Positions 25,523-33,270 of a stretch of DNA of 64,000 nt are shown here, piece after piece. The notes beneath the pieces were generated by a model. That model saw only the letters and a list, made by a program, of their open reading frames with translations, was not told the DNA's origin and made no database searches. How positions within the stretch are numbered: position 1 is the stretch's first letter; the number at the start of each line of letters is the position of its first letter. A program made the position numbers and the translations under genes. The stretch is from RH-AL1 sp965198495 (GTDB taxonomy: Bacteria; Pseudomonadota; Alphaproteobacteria; Rhizobiales; Beijerinckiaceae), in contig CBDAPL010000001.1 in NCBI GenBank assembly GCA_965198495.1, positions 930,001 through 994,000 on the forward strand, read 5' to 3'.

Positions 25523-25920
25523 TGGCGGATCGTCTGGCGATCCTGCGCCGCATCGAGACCGTGCAGAAGCAGATGGTTCACCTGAGCGATTGGCGGATCG
25601 CCTTGGCCGAGCAGGTGTGTCGGAACCTCGCCGACGACCGCGAGCGATTGCGCGCCTACATCGTCGGTGAAGGCCTGCTCGGGGTGCCGCTGGCCAAGGC
25701 GGCACTGAAGTCGCTCGACGGCGTGGAGACGCGCCGCGCGCTTGCCGACGCGGCGCGCGACGCCGAAATCAAGCGTCGCGATTTCCTGCGCCGCCGCGAG
25801 CGCGTCGTCGCGACGATGGCTGACGAGGCTGCTCTTGTCGCGGCGAGAGCCGACGAGGAGCGCGACATGAAGGTGACGATCGAAGCGTGGCTCGCCGCGC
25901 GAAGCGCAAGCCTGCCGTAA
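25522..25920 (+). CDS. FliJ-like coiled-coil flagellar protein
   Basis: 132 residues, highly charged and predicted almost wholly helical (RLAILRRIETVQKQMVHLSD, RRALADAARDAEIKRRDFLR). Heptad-like Leu/Ala spacing suggests an antiparallel coiled coil, the architecture of FliJ, the stalk of the FliI export ATPase. No fliJ follows fliI in this window, so this gene, directly coupled to fliR, is a reasonable candidate. The family is poorly conserved in sequence, so the call is from shape and position only; a FliJ-unrelated export chaperone is the alternative. Confidence 0.5.
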   Translation: MADRLAILRRIETVQKQMVHLSDWRIALAEQVCRNLADDRERLRAYIVGEGLLGVPLAKAALKSLDGVETRRALADAARDAEIKRRDFLRRRERVVATMADEAALVAARADEERDMKVTIEAWLAARSASLP

Positions 25921-25970
25921 GCCTCGTCTCGCATAGTCGAGCCTCTATAATCCGGCTAGCGGAGCCACGC

Positions 25971-26468
25971 ATGGCGATCTCGCCGCCCTCTGATATTCTC
26001 CTCGATGTCGCGAGCGCGGCTGACCCCGTCAAAGTCCGAGCCGCAACGGCGCGGCTTGCCAAGCTCGCCGCGGATCCCGCCGCGAGCAACGAGGATTTTG
26101 GTAAGGCGCTCGCCTCCGCGCGCGCCGATATGAAGAGCGGATCGATGAGCGCTCCGCCGCTGGTCGCCGCATCCTCTCCGGCGGGCGGTCCGACGATCAC
26201 GCGACAGCCGACCCACAGCAAGGACGTCTACCAGAAGTTCGAGGCCGTCCTCCTGCAAAATTTCGTCGAGTCCATGCTGCCGAAAGATGACGACGTCTTC
26301 GGCGACAAGAACACGGCCGGCGCCTATCGATCGATGATGGCCGAGCAGCTCGCCTCGCAGCTCGCCAAGGCCGGCGGTATCGGGATCGCAAAGGCCGTCG
26401 AGCACGCGCATCCCGGCCCCGAAAAAACTTCGTTCGCCGTAACAAACGCGCAGGGTTTCGCATCATGA
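25971..26468 (+). CDS. flgJ: Rod-binding protein FlgJ, N-terminal-domain-only form (CheL-like)
   Basis: 165 residues from the ATG at 25971, with GGAG at 25961-25964 as ribosome-binding site; the open frame upstream is not used. The segment VYQKFEAVLLQNFVESMLPK followed by AGAYRSMMAEQLASQLAKAG and GIGIAKAV is the rod-binding domain. There is no C-terminal muramidase domain, as usual in alphaproteobacteria, so peptidoglycan opening must come from another protein such as the transglycosylase at 15381. It overlaps the FlgN-like gene by 4 bases. Confidence 0.88.
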   Translation: MAISPPSDILLDVASAADPVKVRAATARLAKLAADPAASNEDFGKALASARADMKSGSMSAPPLVAASSPAGGPTITRQPTHSKDVYQKFEAVLLQNFVESMLPKDDDVFGDKNTAGAYRSMMAEQLASQLAKAGGIGIAKAVEHAHPGPEKTSFAVTNAQGFAS

Positions 26469-26893
26469 GTTTGCCGCGCACCAGCACATCGGATACCGAG
26501 CTCTTCCCACAAGATCGCAAGTTCGTTTCCTCGGAGACCTACGACGCCTTCTTCGCCGTCGTCGAACGTCTCGAAGCGGCGATCACCGCAGAGACGTCCG
26601 CGCTTTCCACTTGTAGACATCACGATATCGTCGGTTTCACGCAGCAGAAGCGCCAGGGCTTCCTTGAGCTCGCCCGCATTATGCGCTCGATGGAGAATGC
26701 CATTCCGAGCCCGGACATCCTCGCTCGGCTGGCCCACTTCCGCTCGCGGCTGGAGGCTAACGAGGCAATGCTGCGCGTGTATCTTCGCGCGGTCCAGGAT
26801 GTCACCGCCATCATCGTGCGCGTGATACGCGAGTCCGAATCCGATGGCACCTATTCGCTCGCCTACGGCCGAGCGGATCACACTTACGCATGA
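26465..26893 (+). CDS. flgN: FlgN-like flagellar export chaperone
   Basis: 142 residues, mainly helical. The central region (FAVVERLEAAITAETSALST, VGFTQQKRQGFLELARIMRS) resembles FlgN proteins, which are long helical hairpins. FlgN is the cytosolic chaperone for the junction proteins FlgK and FlgL, whose genes lie at 18493 and 19983. It overlaps flgJ before it and the membrane-protein gene after it by 4 bases each. Similarity is modest but the order fliR-flgJ-flgN is usual in this group. Confidence 0.65.
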   Translation: MSLPRTSTSDTELFPQDRKFVSSETYDAFFAVVERLEAAITAETSALSTCRHHDIVGFTQQKRQGFLELARIMRSMENAIPSPDILARLAHFRSRLEANEAMLRVYLRAVQDVTAIIVRVIRESESDGTYSLAYGRADHTYA

Positions 26894-27333
26894 AAGCCTT
26901 CGTCATCGGCCTTTGGGTTCTGATCGTGGCGCTGGGAACGAGCTATGCTGTCGCCTTCATCTCGGTCCCCGCGAAGACCGGCGCTGCTGCCGCCAAGCCG
27001 AGCCTAACGGTCGAAAAGACGCGGGTGATCAACGTACCGATGATTGCCGGCGGCGCCGTGCGCGGCTTCATCGTCGCGCAGTTCGCCTACACGGTCGACA
27101 GCGCCAAGGCCAAGAGCTTGCCGATCTCGCCGGAAGTGTTTCTGCTCGATGAGGCGTTCCGTACGGTCTACACGGACGACCATCTCGATTTCCTGCATCT
27201 TGAGAAGTACGACGTCGGTGCCCTGACGACCAAGCTCGTCGCCGCGACCAACAAGCGGCTCGGCGACGATGTCGTTCACGACGTCCTGATCCAGGATTTC
27301 ACCTTCATCTCCAAGGAAGAGAACGAGAAATGA
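26890..27333 (+). CDS. Small membrane-anchored protein, FliL-like layout
   Basis: 147 residues, function not recognised. One N-terminal transmembrane helix (about 4-26) is followed by a periplasmic domain with an opening strand (RVINVPMIAGGAVRGFIVAQ), a helical middle, and a closing strand VLIQDFTFIS. This order, and a C-terminal strand with a hydrophobic-Q-D/E-F pattern, recalls FliL, but the resemblance is by eye only. The gene overlaps its neighbours by 4 bases on both sides and so belongs to the fliR-flgJ-flgN operon. A role at the stator or export gate is plausible but unproven. Confidence 0.6.
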   Translation: MKAFVIGLWVLIVALGTSYAVAFISVPAKTGAAAAKPSLTVEKTRVINVPMIAGGAVRGFIVAQFAYTVDSAKAKSLPISPEVFLLDEAFRTVYTDDHLDFLHLEKYDVGALTTKLVAATNKRLGDDVVHDVLIQDFTFISKEENEK

Positions 27334-27809
27334 GCGCGCAATCGTCCGATGCCGGAATGACGAGCGTCGCCCTTGACGCTCTGGAGGTCGGGCGCCTGAC
27401 CTGGATCGGCCTGACCTTGGCCGGCATTGGCTGGGCGGCGCTGATCGGCGAAGCGACCGTGGCCGACATCCTGACCGTCAAGGCCGCACGCCCGCTTCCC
27501 GCCACGTTCCACGCGGACCTGATCGACATCGCCAAATGCATTATCGCCAGCGGCTTCGGCTTGGCGGTCATCGGCGCCCTTCAGAGCGGCTTTGGCACGC
27601 TCAACCGCTTTTTCAACGCGGTGCTGGCCCGCTCGGCACAGCGCTTCACGCCGCAGCCGCAATCCGAATCAATCGTCGTCGATGCCACAGCCGCCCCCGC
27701 GCGCGATCGGCGGCCCTATCGCACCCTGGCGGACGGATCGATCGAGGTCGAGACGATCGTCGGCACGCGCCGCTTCGCGACGATGCGAGAAGCGCGCGAG
27801 TTCATCTAG
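27330..27809 (+). CDS. Conserved-looking flagellar-operon membrane protein of unknown function
   Basis: 159 residues, not recognised. Two hydrophobic segments are visible (about 22-45 and 68-90: TWIGLTLAGIGWAALIGEA and ASGFGLAVIGALQSGFG). The C-terminal third is soluble, and ends with a compact motif, YRTLADGSIEVETIVGTRRF followed by a short helix. It starts within the stop of the preceding gene and ends the rightward flagellar transcript. The 153 bases after it separate it from the convergent PilZ gene. Real coding is supported by the overlap and codon use; function unknown. Confidence 0.6.
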   Translation: MSAQSSDAGMTSVALDALEVGRLTWIGLTLAGIGWAALIGEATVADILTVKAARPLPATFHADLIDIAKCIIASGFGLAVIGALQSGFGTLNRFFNAVLARSAQRFTPQPQSESIVVDATAAPARDRRPYRTLADGSIEVETIVGTRRFATMREAREFI

Positions 27810-27962
27810 GAAGAACCCTTAAGACGCCCTTTTGGATCAGTGCTGCGAGCTTCGCTTCAGGAAACTCGTCATCGATATCCTCGTCATTCAGGCTCGTCCG
27901 GCGTTAACCTGACGACATCGTTTCCACCCGAACGTCGAAGACGCGCTCCTGCAGGAAAGCCA

Positions 27963-28361
27963 TCAGCCCTCGTCGAGCGACCGCAATCTCACACCCGCCT
28001 CGCACCCGACCTGCCACATCAGCGTTGCGGCGTAGCGCGCCCGACTGGCTGGGTCCGACAGCACGAAGGTTCGCGGCAGGGGACGGTCCGCCTCGAGCTG
28101 CAGCCTGGCACCGCGTTTGGACTTGTCGCGGATGCGGCAGTTGACGAGGACGCGCCGCTCGGCAAGCACGCCGTCGCGCAAACGCGTCTTCAAGCGCTTC
28201 TCGCCACGTCTCTCTCGCGCCTTTCGAACGCCGCCGGAAGGATGGGTCGAGTCGATGACGCTGTAGAAGAAATCATGGCTTGGCAGGGCGCCCGCGCCGA
28301 TCCTGCGTCCGAGGACTTCATGCCGTATGACCAAGGCTGTCGGATCATCGGTCGAGTTCAT
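27963..28361 (-). CDS. PilZ-domain protein, probable c-di-GMP effector of the flagellar motor
   Basis: 132 residues. The PilZ signature is complete: RLKTR (RxxxR) near residue 56 and DKSKRGARL (DxSxxG) near 79, followed by a beta-barrel ending ATLMWQVGCEAGVRL. These residues bind cyclic di-GMP in known PilZ proteins. The N-terminal 45 residues are not recognised. It is the last gene of the leftward motA-fliM-fliN-fliG-flhB run and overlaps the unknown gene before it by 4 bases. By analogy with YcgR, it may brake the motor or affect switching when c-di-GMP is high; that is inference. Confidence 0.75.
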   Translation of the reverse strand: MNSTDDPTALVIRHEVLGRRIGAGALPSHDFFYSVIDSTHPSGGVRKARERRGEKRLKTRLRDGVLAERRVLVNCRIRDKSKRGARLQLEADRPLPRTFVLSDPASRARYAATLMWQVGCEAGVRLRSLDEG

Positions 28362-28813
28362 CGCGGCGGCAGCCGAACCTTTCGCGAGATCGTTGCTCGC
28401 AGGCGTGCGCCTTCGATCGCGCGCGCGAAGATAAACGTCGCCAGTCTCTCGTTAGAGGGTGGGATCGCAAACCAGATATGTTCGATTTCGACAGTATGTT
28501 CGCAAGCGCCAAGCGTCAGCCTGAAAAACACGGAAAAGTCGCTCACCTGGAATTCCATGTCGAGGCTAATCGATGCCGGCTTCCCCGAGTCGATCTGGAT
28601 GGCCGCGGAACAGGCGAAGCACAGAGTTCCTTCGATGAATGACAACTCGGCTGAGGATTCTATGAGATCGGCGATGTTGGCCCATTGAGCGGCTTGGATA
28701 TAGGCGACCATGTCACTGAGCTCGATGAGGCCGAGCTCGGCGACAGTCTCGCTTAGCGCATCCGCGAGAATGGCGGTTCGCGTCAAACCATAGACCGATA
28801 CGGCATCGTGCAT
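28358..28813 (-). CDS. Unknown protein between flhB and the PilZ gene
   Basis: 151 residues, not recognised. The sequence is globular, without signal peptide or clear transmembrane segment: an N-terminal helical part (ALSETVAELGLIELSDMVAY, IQAAQWANIADLIES), then strands rich in Phe and Glu (SLDMEFQVSDFSVFFRLTLG, CEHTVEIEHIWFAIPP). It lies one base after flhB and overlaps the PilZ gene by 4 bases, so it is co-expressed with both. A function in the flagellar switch or as partner of the PilZ protein is possible. Gene reality is well supported by this coupling. Confidence 0.65.
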   Translation of the reverse strand: MHDAVSVYGLTRTAILADALSETVAELGLIELSDMVAYIQAAQWANIADLIESSAELSFIEGTLCFACSAAIQIDSGKPASISLDMEFQVSDFSVFFRLTLGACEHTVEIEHIWFAIPPSNERLATFIFARAIEGARLRATISRKVRLPPR

Positions 28814-28814
28814 G

Positions 28815-29906
28815 TCAGGCTTTCATGATTGAACGTTGCGAGCGCGCGCCGCGCGCCTGAAGGAAGTGGATGAGTTCGGCGACAGCCTTGTAAAATTCCG
28901 CTGGGATCAATTGCGCTACTTCCACATGGTCGTACATTGACCTTGCGAGAGCCTTATCTTCAATCACCGGGATATTGTTGTTCTCGGCTATTTCGCGAAT
29001 TTTAAGGGCGATCAAATCCTGACCTTTGGCGATCACCTTTGGTGCGCCGCCTTCCTCTCGCACGTATCGCAGCGCGATGGCGTAGTGGGTCGGGTTGGCG
29101 ATCACCAGCGTCGCCTTAGGCACCGCGGCCATCATGCGGCGGCGTGAACGGTCGAGCGCGAGTGACCGCCGTTTTGCCTTGAAGAACGGATCGCCTTCCG
29201 ACTGTTTCATCTCGTCCTTCACTTCCTGCTTCGACATGCGCAGGTCGCGGCGCCAGCGGAAGCGGGCCCACACGAGGTCGGCCGATGCGAGAACCGTGAA
29301 GGCGACGAGTGCGCCCGCGAGAAGCCGCCCGACGATCGCGAGTATCAGATCGCCGAGCGAGGCCGGGTCTACGTAGAGCGTCTGCATGATGGCGTCGCCT
29401 TCGCCGCGCAGGACGATCGCGATGACGGTGCAGCAAATGATGAACTTGAACAGGGTCTTGAGGAATTCGATCTGACCGTCGCGCCCGAGAAGTCGTTTGA
29501 GGCCCGCTGCGGGAGAGACCTTCGACCATTTCGGCTGAATGCGCTCCAGGGATACGCGCGGCGCGCCCTGCGCAACACCGGCGACGATCCCAGATAGCAT
29601 CAGGAGCAGCATGATTGGCAGGAGAAAGGCGAAGCATGCCTCGCCGACAAAATGGATCACGTTGAGAGCATCGGCTGGCGTCGCAAAGGGATCTCGGCTG
29701 GCATTGGCGAAGACGTGCTCGAGCGGCGCGGCCAGCGCTCTCGCGTTGTTGGCGAGGATCATCGAGGCGATCACCAGCATCGCGCCGAGCGAGAGAAACA
29801 CCGAGGCCTCGCGCGAGAACGGCGTATTGCCGCCCTCGATCGCCTCGCGTGTTTTCTTCTCCGAGCCTTCCTCGGTCTTTTCCTGCCCTTGATCTCTGTC
29901 GCTCAT
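28815..29906 (-). CDS. flhB: Flagellar export switch protein FlhB
   Basis: 363 residues. Four transmembrane segments are followed by the cytosolic domain with the self-cleaving NPTH site (LVIANPTHYAIALRYVREEG), and by KIREIAENNNIPVIEDKALA with RSMYDHVEVAQLIPAEFYKA. The N terminus QEKTEEGSEKKTREAIEGG is typical. FlhB undergoes Asn-Pro cleavage and switches export from hook to filament substrates in response to FliK. It follows fliG by 15 bases in the motA-fliM-fliN-fliG-flhB operon. Confidence 0.97.
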   Translation of the reverse strand: MSDRDQGQEKTEEGSEKKTREAIEGGNTPFSREASVFLSLGAMLVIASMILANNARALAAPLEHVFANASRDPFATPADALNVIHFVGEACFAFLLPIMLLLMLSGIVAGVAQGAPRVSLERIQPKWSKVSPAAGLKRLLGRDGQIEFLKTLFKFIICCTVIAIVLRGEGDAIMQTLYVDPASLGDLILAIVGRLLAGALVAFTVLASADLVWARFRWRRDLRMSKQEVKDEMKQSEGDPFFKAKRRSLALDRSRRRMMAAVPKATLVIANPTHYAIALRYVREEGGAPKVIAKGQDLIALKIREIAENNNIPVIEDKALARSMYDHVEVAQLIPAEFYKAVAELIHFLQARGARSQRSIMKA

Positions 29907-29921
29907 GGCCTATCCACCCGC

Positions 29922-30929
29922 TCAGGATTCGGGTTCGCGCAACTCGACCTCACCGCGATCGGCCATGGCGAGCAGCATGTCGGCAATGAAACGACGTGCC
30001 CCCGCGACCTCCTTCGCCGGCGACTCGCCCGCGCTGTTGAGCTCGTTCTCGACCAGGCGACGCGCGCGGGATGTCAGCGACGACAAAACGTTCGTTCGGA
30101 ACTCCAAGTCTTTGCCCGAAAGGGCGGTGACGATCTTGTCGCTCGGCACTTTCTCGAAGAGCGCCTGGCGCGTCTTCTGCGGCAGGGAGACGAGGTCGTC
30201 GAACGAGAAAAGCTTGGAGCGCAGCGCCTCCGCATCCTCCGGTCGGTCTGATGCGAGCGCCTTGAGTACATCCTCGACGTTTTCGGGCGACATCTTGTTG
30301 ATGATCTCGGCCATACGGGAGGTACCCGCGCCCGCCGGCGCCGGCGGGTTGAGGACGAGATCCTGGTTGATGCGTGTCTCGATGACGCGCAAGGCCGCGT
30401 TGGCCGTTGGGGCAAGGGATAGAAGACGTCGCGTGACCTCGTTTCGCGTATCGCGCTGAAGCAGTTCCATGATGGCCGCGGCGCCGGCGGCACTGAGCTT
30501 TGACAGCGCCAGCGCGATCACCTGTGGATGCTGCTTCACAAGATAGTCGGTCAGAATTGGCGCGGGGATCGTGCCGATCTTCTCCCACATGCCGCGGTTC
30601 GAGTTTCCGAGCACGTCCGACATGATGTCGGCCACCTGATCGGGCGGCAAGACGCCAGAGAGCAATCCTTCTGCTTGATCGGCGTTGCCGAGCAGCTCGG
30701 CCCCGTTGGCGAATTCACTCGCGAACTCCTCGACGAGATCCTCGACGACATCGATGGGTATTGAACCGAGTTCGACCGCGGCGCGCGTGATGACCTTCAG
30801 TTCCGCCGCGTCGAAATGGCCGAGCAGACGGCTTGCCAGCGGCTTGCCCATCGCAAGCAGGAGCGCGGCGACCTTCTGCGATCCCTTAAGGGGACTGAAG
30901 CCGCTGTCGTAGGTGGCGTCGTTGGCCAT
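29922..30929 (-). CDS. fliG: Flagellar motor switch protein FliG
   Basis: 335 residues. Family parts are visible in order: KVAALLLAMGKPLASRLLGH, the middle-domain EHPQ-type segment (LVKQHPQVIALALSKL, residues about 128-145), and the C-terminal torque domain with FSFDDLVSLPQKTRQALFEK (residue about 237 on). FliG joins FliF to the switch complex and contacts MotA. The gene lies between fliN and flhB with gaps of 32 and 15 bases. Confidence 0.96.
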   Translation of the reverse strand: MANDATYDSGFSPLKGSQKVAALLLAMGKPLASRLLGHFDAAELKVITRAAVELGSIPIDVVEDLVEEFASEFANGAELLGNADQAEGLLSGVLPPDQVADIMSDVLGNSNRGMWEKIGTIPAPILTDYLVKQHPQVIALALSKLSAAGAAAIMELLQRDTRNEVTRRLLSLAPTANAALRVIETRINQDLVLNPPAPAGAGTSRMAEIINKMSPENVEDVLKALASDRPEDAEALRSKLFSFDDLVSLPQKTRQALFEKVPSDKIVTALSGKDLEFRTNVLSSLTSRARRLVENELNSAGESPAKEVAGARRFIADMLLAMADRGEVELREPES

Positions 30930-30961
30930 TGATCTCTGTCCGGGGCAGCTATCTCTTGCGG

Positions 30962-31270
30962 CTAAAGCGGGGCATCGGGTCGCCCGACGATCTCGGTTAA
31001 CTTCACACCGATCTTCGAGGGATCCTCGTCAAGTGCGACGAGCTCTCCGCGCGCGACGATGCGGCCGTTGACGACGACGTCGACCGGATCGGATATGGCA
31101 TGATCAAGCGCGACCACCGCGCCACGACCGAGTTTCATGAGATCGGCGATCGGCATGGAGGCGGAGCCGAGGAACACCTGCACGGTCACCGGTATGCGCA
31201 GGATCGTGTCCAATTGTGTCGTGCTCGCGTGCCTGTCGTTCGTCGTGTCTGAAGAGGCGGCCTGGGACAT
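30962..31270 (-). CDS. fliN: Flagellar motor switch protein FliN
   Basis: 102 residues. The SpoA/SPOA C-terminal domain is clear: ILRIPVTVQVFLGSASMPIA, DLMKLGRGAVVALDHAISDP and VDVVVNGRIVARGELVALDE. FliN, with FliM, forms the C ring. Only 3 bases separate it from fliM upstream; fliG follows. Confidence 0.95.
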   Translation of the reverse strand: MSQAASSDTTNDRHASTTQLDTILRIPVTVQVFLGSASMPIADLMKLGRGAVVALDHAISDPVDVVVNGRIVARGELVALDEDPSKIGVKLTEIVGRPDAPL

Positions 31271-31273
31271 TTG

Positions 31274-32239
31274 TCAGCCCTTGGATAAATCGTGAAGCGG
31301 AGATCGGCGCGGTTCGATCGTGACCGGATTTATGCGATCCGACACGATTTCATTGATACGCATGGAGTAGAGGTCTTCGGCCTGGCCGAGCTCGCCGCGA
31401 TAAAGTACGCAGCTGGCGTTGATGAGCGCGACATGCTCGCGCGCCTCGGCCGGAAGGGCGAGAACCTGTCCGACCCTTAGATTAGCGAGCGTTGCCAAGG
31501 TGATGTCCGTAGCCTCGAGATACGCGTCGAGCGTAACGCTGGCCTGCTCGATCTGTTTGTTGAAGAGCGTCGCCCACGCTGGATCGGAGGTGCTCGGCGT
31601 CTCGAGCGCGTCGTCGGGCTCAACAAAGCGATCGAGAAGAGCCTTTGGCAAGGCAAGGCGCAAGGCGCCGTGAAGACCGAACGCGCCAATGGCGATCTTG
31701 ATAATGGCGACGTTCTCTCCACGTGCGCCGAACAGGTCGGGGGGCAGGCCATTCTCGATCTTGATCGAGCGGGTGCCGGCAAAGCCGTACTCCGCCCACT
31801 CGGTCTGGAGGGCTGAGGCCGCGAGGGAAAAGACGATTTGCGAGAACTGCAAGTCGATAGGGGTGACAGCGCGCGCGGCCTTGTGCATCGGTTCGCTGCC
31901 GTTTCCCCCGCAGAGCAATTCTACGACGGCGTGGACGAGCGTCGCGTCGAGCGTCAACAGCATGGAAGCGCGCATGTCCGGACATTCGAGGATCGCGGCA
32001 GCATTGGCAGGACGATGCGCGGCGAGGACGGCTTTGGCGGTGTCGACGTCGAGACCGGACAGCATTCCCTCAATCGTCGTCGTGGTGCCCGCCATCGTCT
32101 GCAGGCTCTTCACGATTTTAACGACGACACGTTCGATCGCGTCCCGGAGCCTAGGTTTGATGTCAATCTTTGCTTGCGCGCCGCGATTATCGCTGGCGCT
32201 GACCCCTCGGGTGCCGAGCTCTGTCGCGAACGGGAACAT
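31274..32239 (-). CDS. fliM: Flagellar motor switch protein FliM
   Basis: 321 residues, somewhat shorter than enterobacterial FliM but usual for rhizobia. The CheC-like middle (LDATLVHAVVELLCGGNGSE) and the C-terminal SpoA domain (ITLATLANLRVGQVLALPAE, VLYRGELGQAEDLYSMRI) are visible. The N-terminal CheY-binding helix (LSQxEIDxL type) is not evident, as is common in the rhizobial group. FliM sets rotation behaviour through chemotaxis signals. It follows motA by 2 bases. Confidence 0.9.
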   Translation of the reverse strand: MFPFATELGTRGVSASDNRGAQAKIDIKPRLRDAIERVVVKIVKSLQTMAGTTTTIEGMLSGLDVDTAKAVLAAHRPANAAAILECPDMRASMLLTLDATLVHAVVELLCGGNGSEPMHKAARAVTPIDLQFSQIVFSLAASALQTEWAEYGFAGTRSIKIENGLPPDLFGARGENVAIIKIAIGAFGLHGALRLALPKALLDRFVEPDDALETPSTSDPAWATLFNKQIEQASVTLDAYLEATDITLATLANLRVGQVLALPAEAREHVALINASCVLYRGELGQAEDLYSMRINEIVSDRINPVTIEPRRSPLHDLSKG

Positions 32240-32241
32240 CG

Positions 32242-33123
32242 TTAGGCCGCCTGTGGTTCGGCCGCGCCCTTGCCGCCCGCCATGGTCTCGCTTTCAACAT
32301 CGTCGATCGATGGACGGTCATAGGCAGAGATGGTCTTGCGGCCATGCTCCAGGGCGATCAACGGCATCGCCCCGTTCATGAAGGCGAGTAGAGTTTGCTT
32401 GATGATGACGTAGAGTCGGCAGCGCTTCTCGCGCGTTACCTTGATCTTGGTCGCCAGCGGCCCGGCGATCCCGTAGGACATGAAGATGCCGGCGAAGGTT
32501 CCAACGAGCGCGGCGCCGATCAATTCGCCTAACAGCTCCGGCGACTGGTCGAGCGCGCCCATTGCCTTGATGATGCCGAGTACGGCGGCAACGATGCCGA
32601 GAGCCGGCAGGCCGTCTGACACGGCAGTCAGCGCCTGGTAGGCCTTGAGCTTGTCGCGCTTGATCGTCTCGATCTCCTCGTCCATCAAGGATTCGATCTC
32701 GTGCGTCCGAGCGTTACCGATCAGGATGAGGCGGACGTAATCGCAGATGAAGGCCGTCATGTCCTTGTCGGCGAGCACCTTCGGGAATCGTTTGAAGATG
32801 TCCGATTCTTTAGGGCTGTCGATCTGCTCCTCGAGCTCGTTGCGGGCGTTACCGCGCAGCTCGCGCATCAGCACGTAGAGGAGGCCGAGCAGGTCGAGAT
32901 AATCGCGCTTTTTCGGGTAGGCGCCCTTGATCGCCTCCAGACACGCCTTGCCGGAGTCCTTGATCGTCGAGAGCGGGTTGGCGACGATGAAGGTTCCCAG
33001 CGCCGAGCCGCCGATGATGATCAGTTCGTAGGGCTGCCATATGACGGCGATGCGTCCGCCGGATGCCGCGAAGCCGCCCAGCATGCAGCCCAACGCCACG
33101 GCTAGTCCGATGATGAAACTCAA
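32242..33123 (-). CDS. motA: Flagellar stator protein MotA
   Basis: 293 residues with four transmembrane helices. Signatures: the starting IIGLAVALGCMLGGF, then YELIIIGGSALGTFIVANP and the conserved cytoplasmic/TM parts GIVAAVLGIIKAMGALDQ-like region with LIGAALVGTFAGIFMSYGIA. MotA with MotB (11776-12876) conducts protons and drives the rotor. It is the first gene of the leftward motA-fliM-fliN-fliG-flhB operon, and its promoter probably lies in 33124-33270, which it shares divergently with the DUF1217/flgF operon. Confidence 0.96.
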   Translation of the reverse strand: MSFIIGLAVALGCMLGGFAASGGRIAVIWQPYELIIIGGSALGTFIVANPLSTIKDSGKACLEAIKGAYPKKRDYLDLLGLLYVLMRELRGNARNELEEQIDSPKESDIFKRFPKVLADKDMTAFICDYVRLILIGNARTHEIESLMDEEIETIKRDKLKAYQALTAVSDGLPALGIVAAVLGIIKAMGALDQSPELLGELIGAALVGTFAGIFMSYGIAGPLATKIKVTREKRCRLYVIIKQTLLAFMNGAMPLIALEHGRKTISAYDRPSIDDVESETMAGGKGAAEPQAA

Positions 33124-33158
33124 AGCGGCTCTCCCCTGATCCGAATTCTAATTCAACA

Positions 33159-33171
33159 GGCAAGACTTGCC
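33159..33171. promoter_or_regulatory. Palindrome GGCAAG-A-CTTGCC in the divergent motA/flgF promoter region
   Basis: A perfect 6+1+6 inverted repeat, 36 bases upstream of the motA ATG. The same half-site recurs as CGGGCAAG at 33221-33228, an inverted copy of CTTGCCCG at 33166-33173. It is a candidate operator serving both divergent flagellar operons. No T-tract follows, so a terminator is unlikely. Confidence 0.35.
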
Positions 33172-33258
33172 CGAGGCTGACGGCGGAGGGGTCGATACGC
33201 CGCCCGCGCGCAAACAGTTTCGGGCAAGCTCGTGGGGGCAGCATCGTCAAGCTCGCGT

Positions 33259-33263
33259 GGAGA
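33259..33263 (+). promoter_or_regulatory. Ribosome-binding site selecting the TTG start of the DUF1217 gene
   Basis: GGAGA lies 7 bases before the TTG at 33271, the best Shine-Dalgarno match near the 5' end of that frame. It argues for TTG 33271 over the GTG at 33232. Confidence 0.5.
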
Positions 33264-33270
33264 CTCGACC

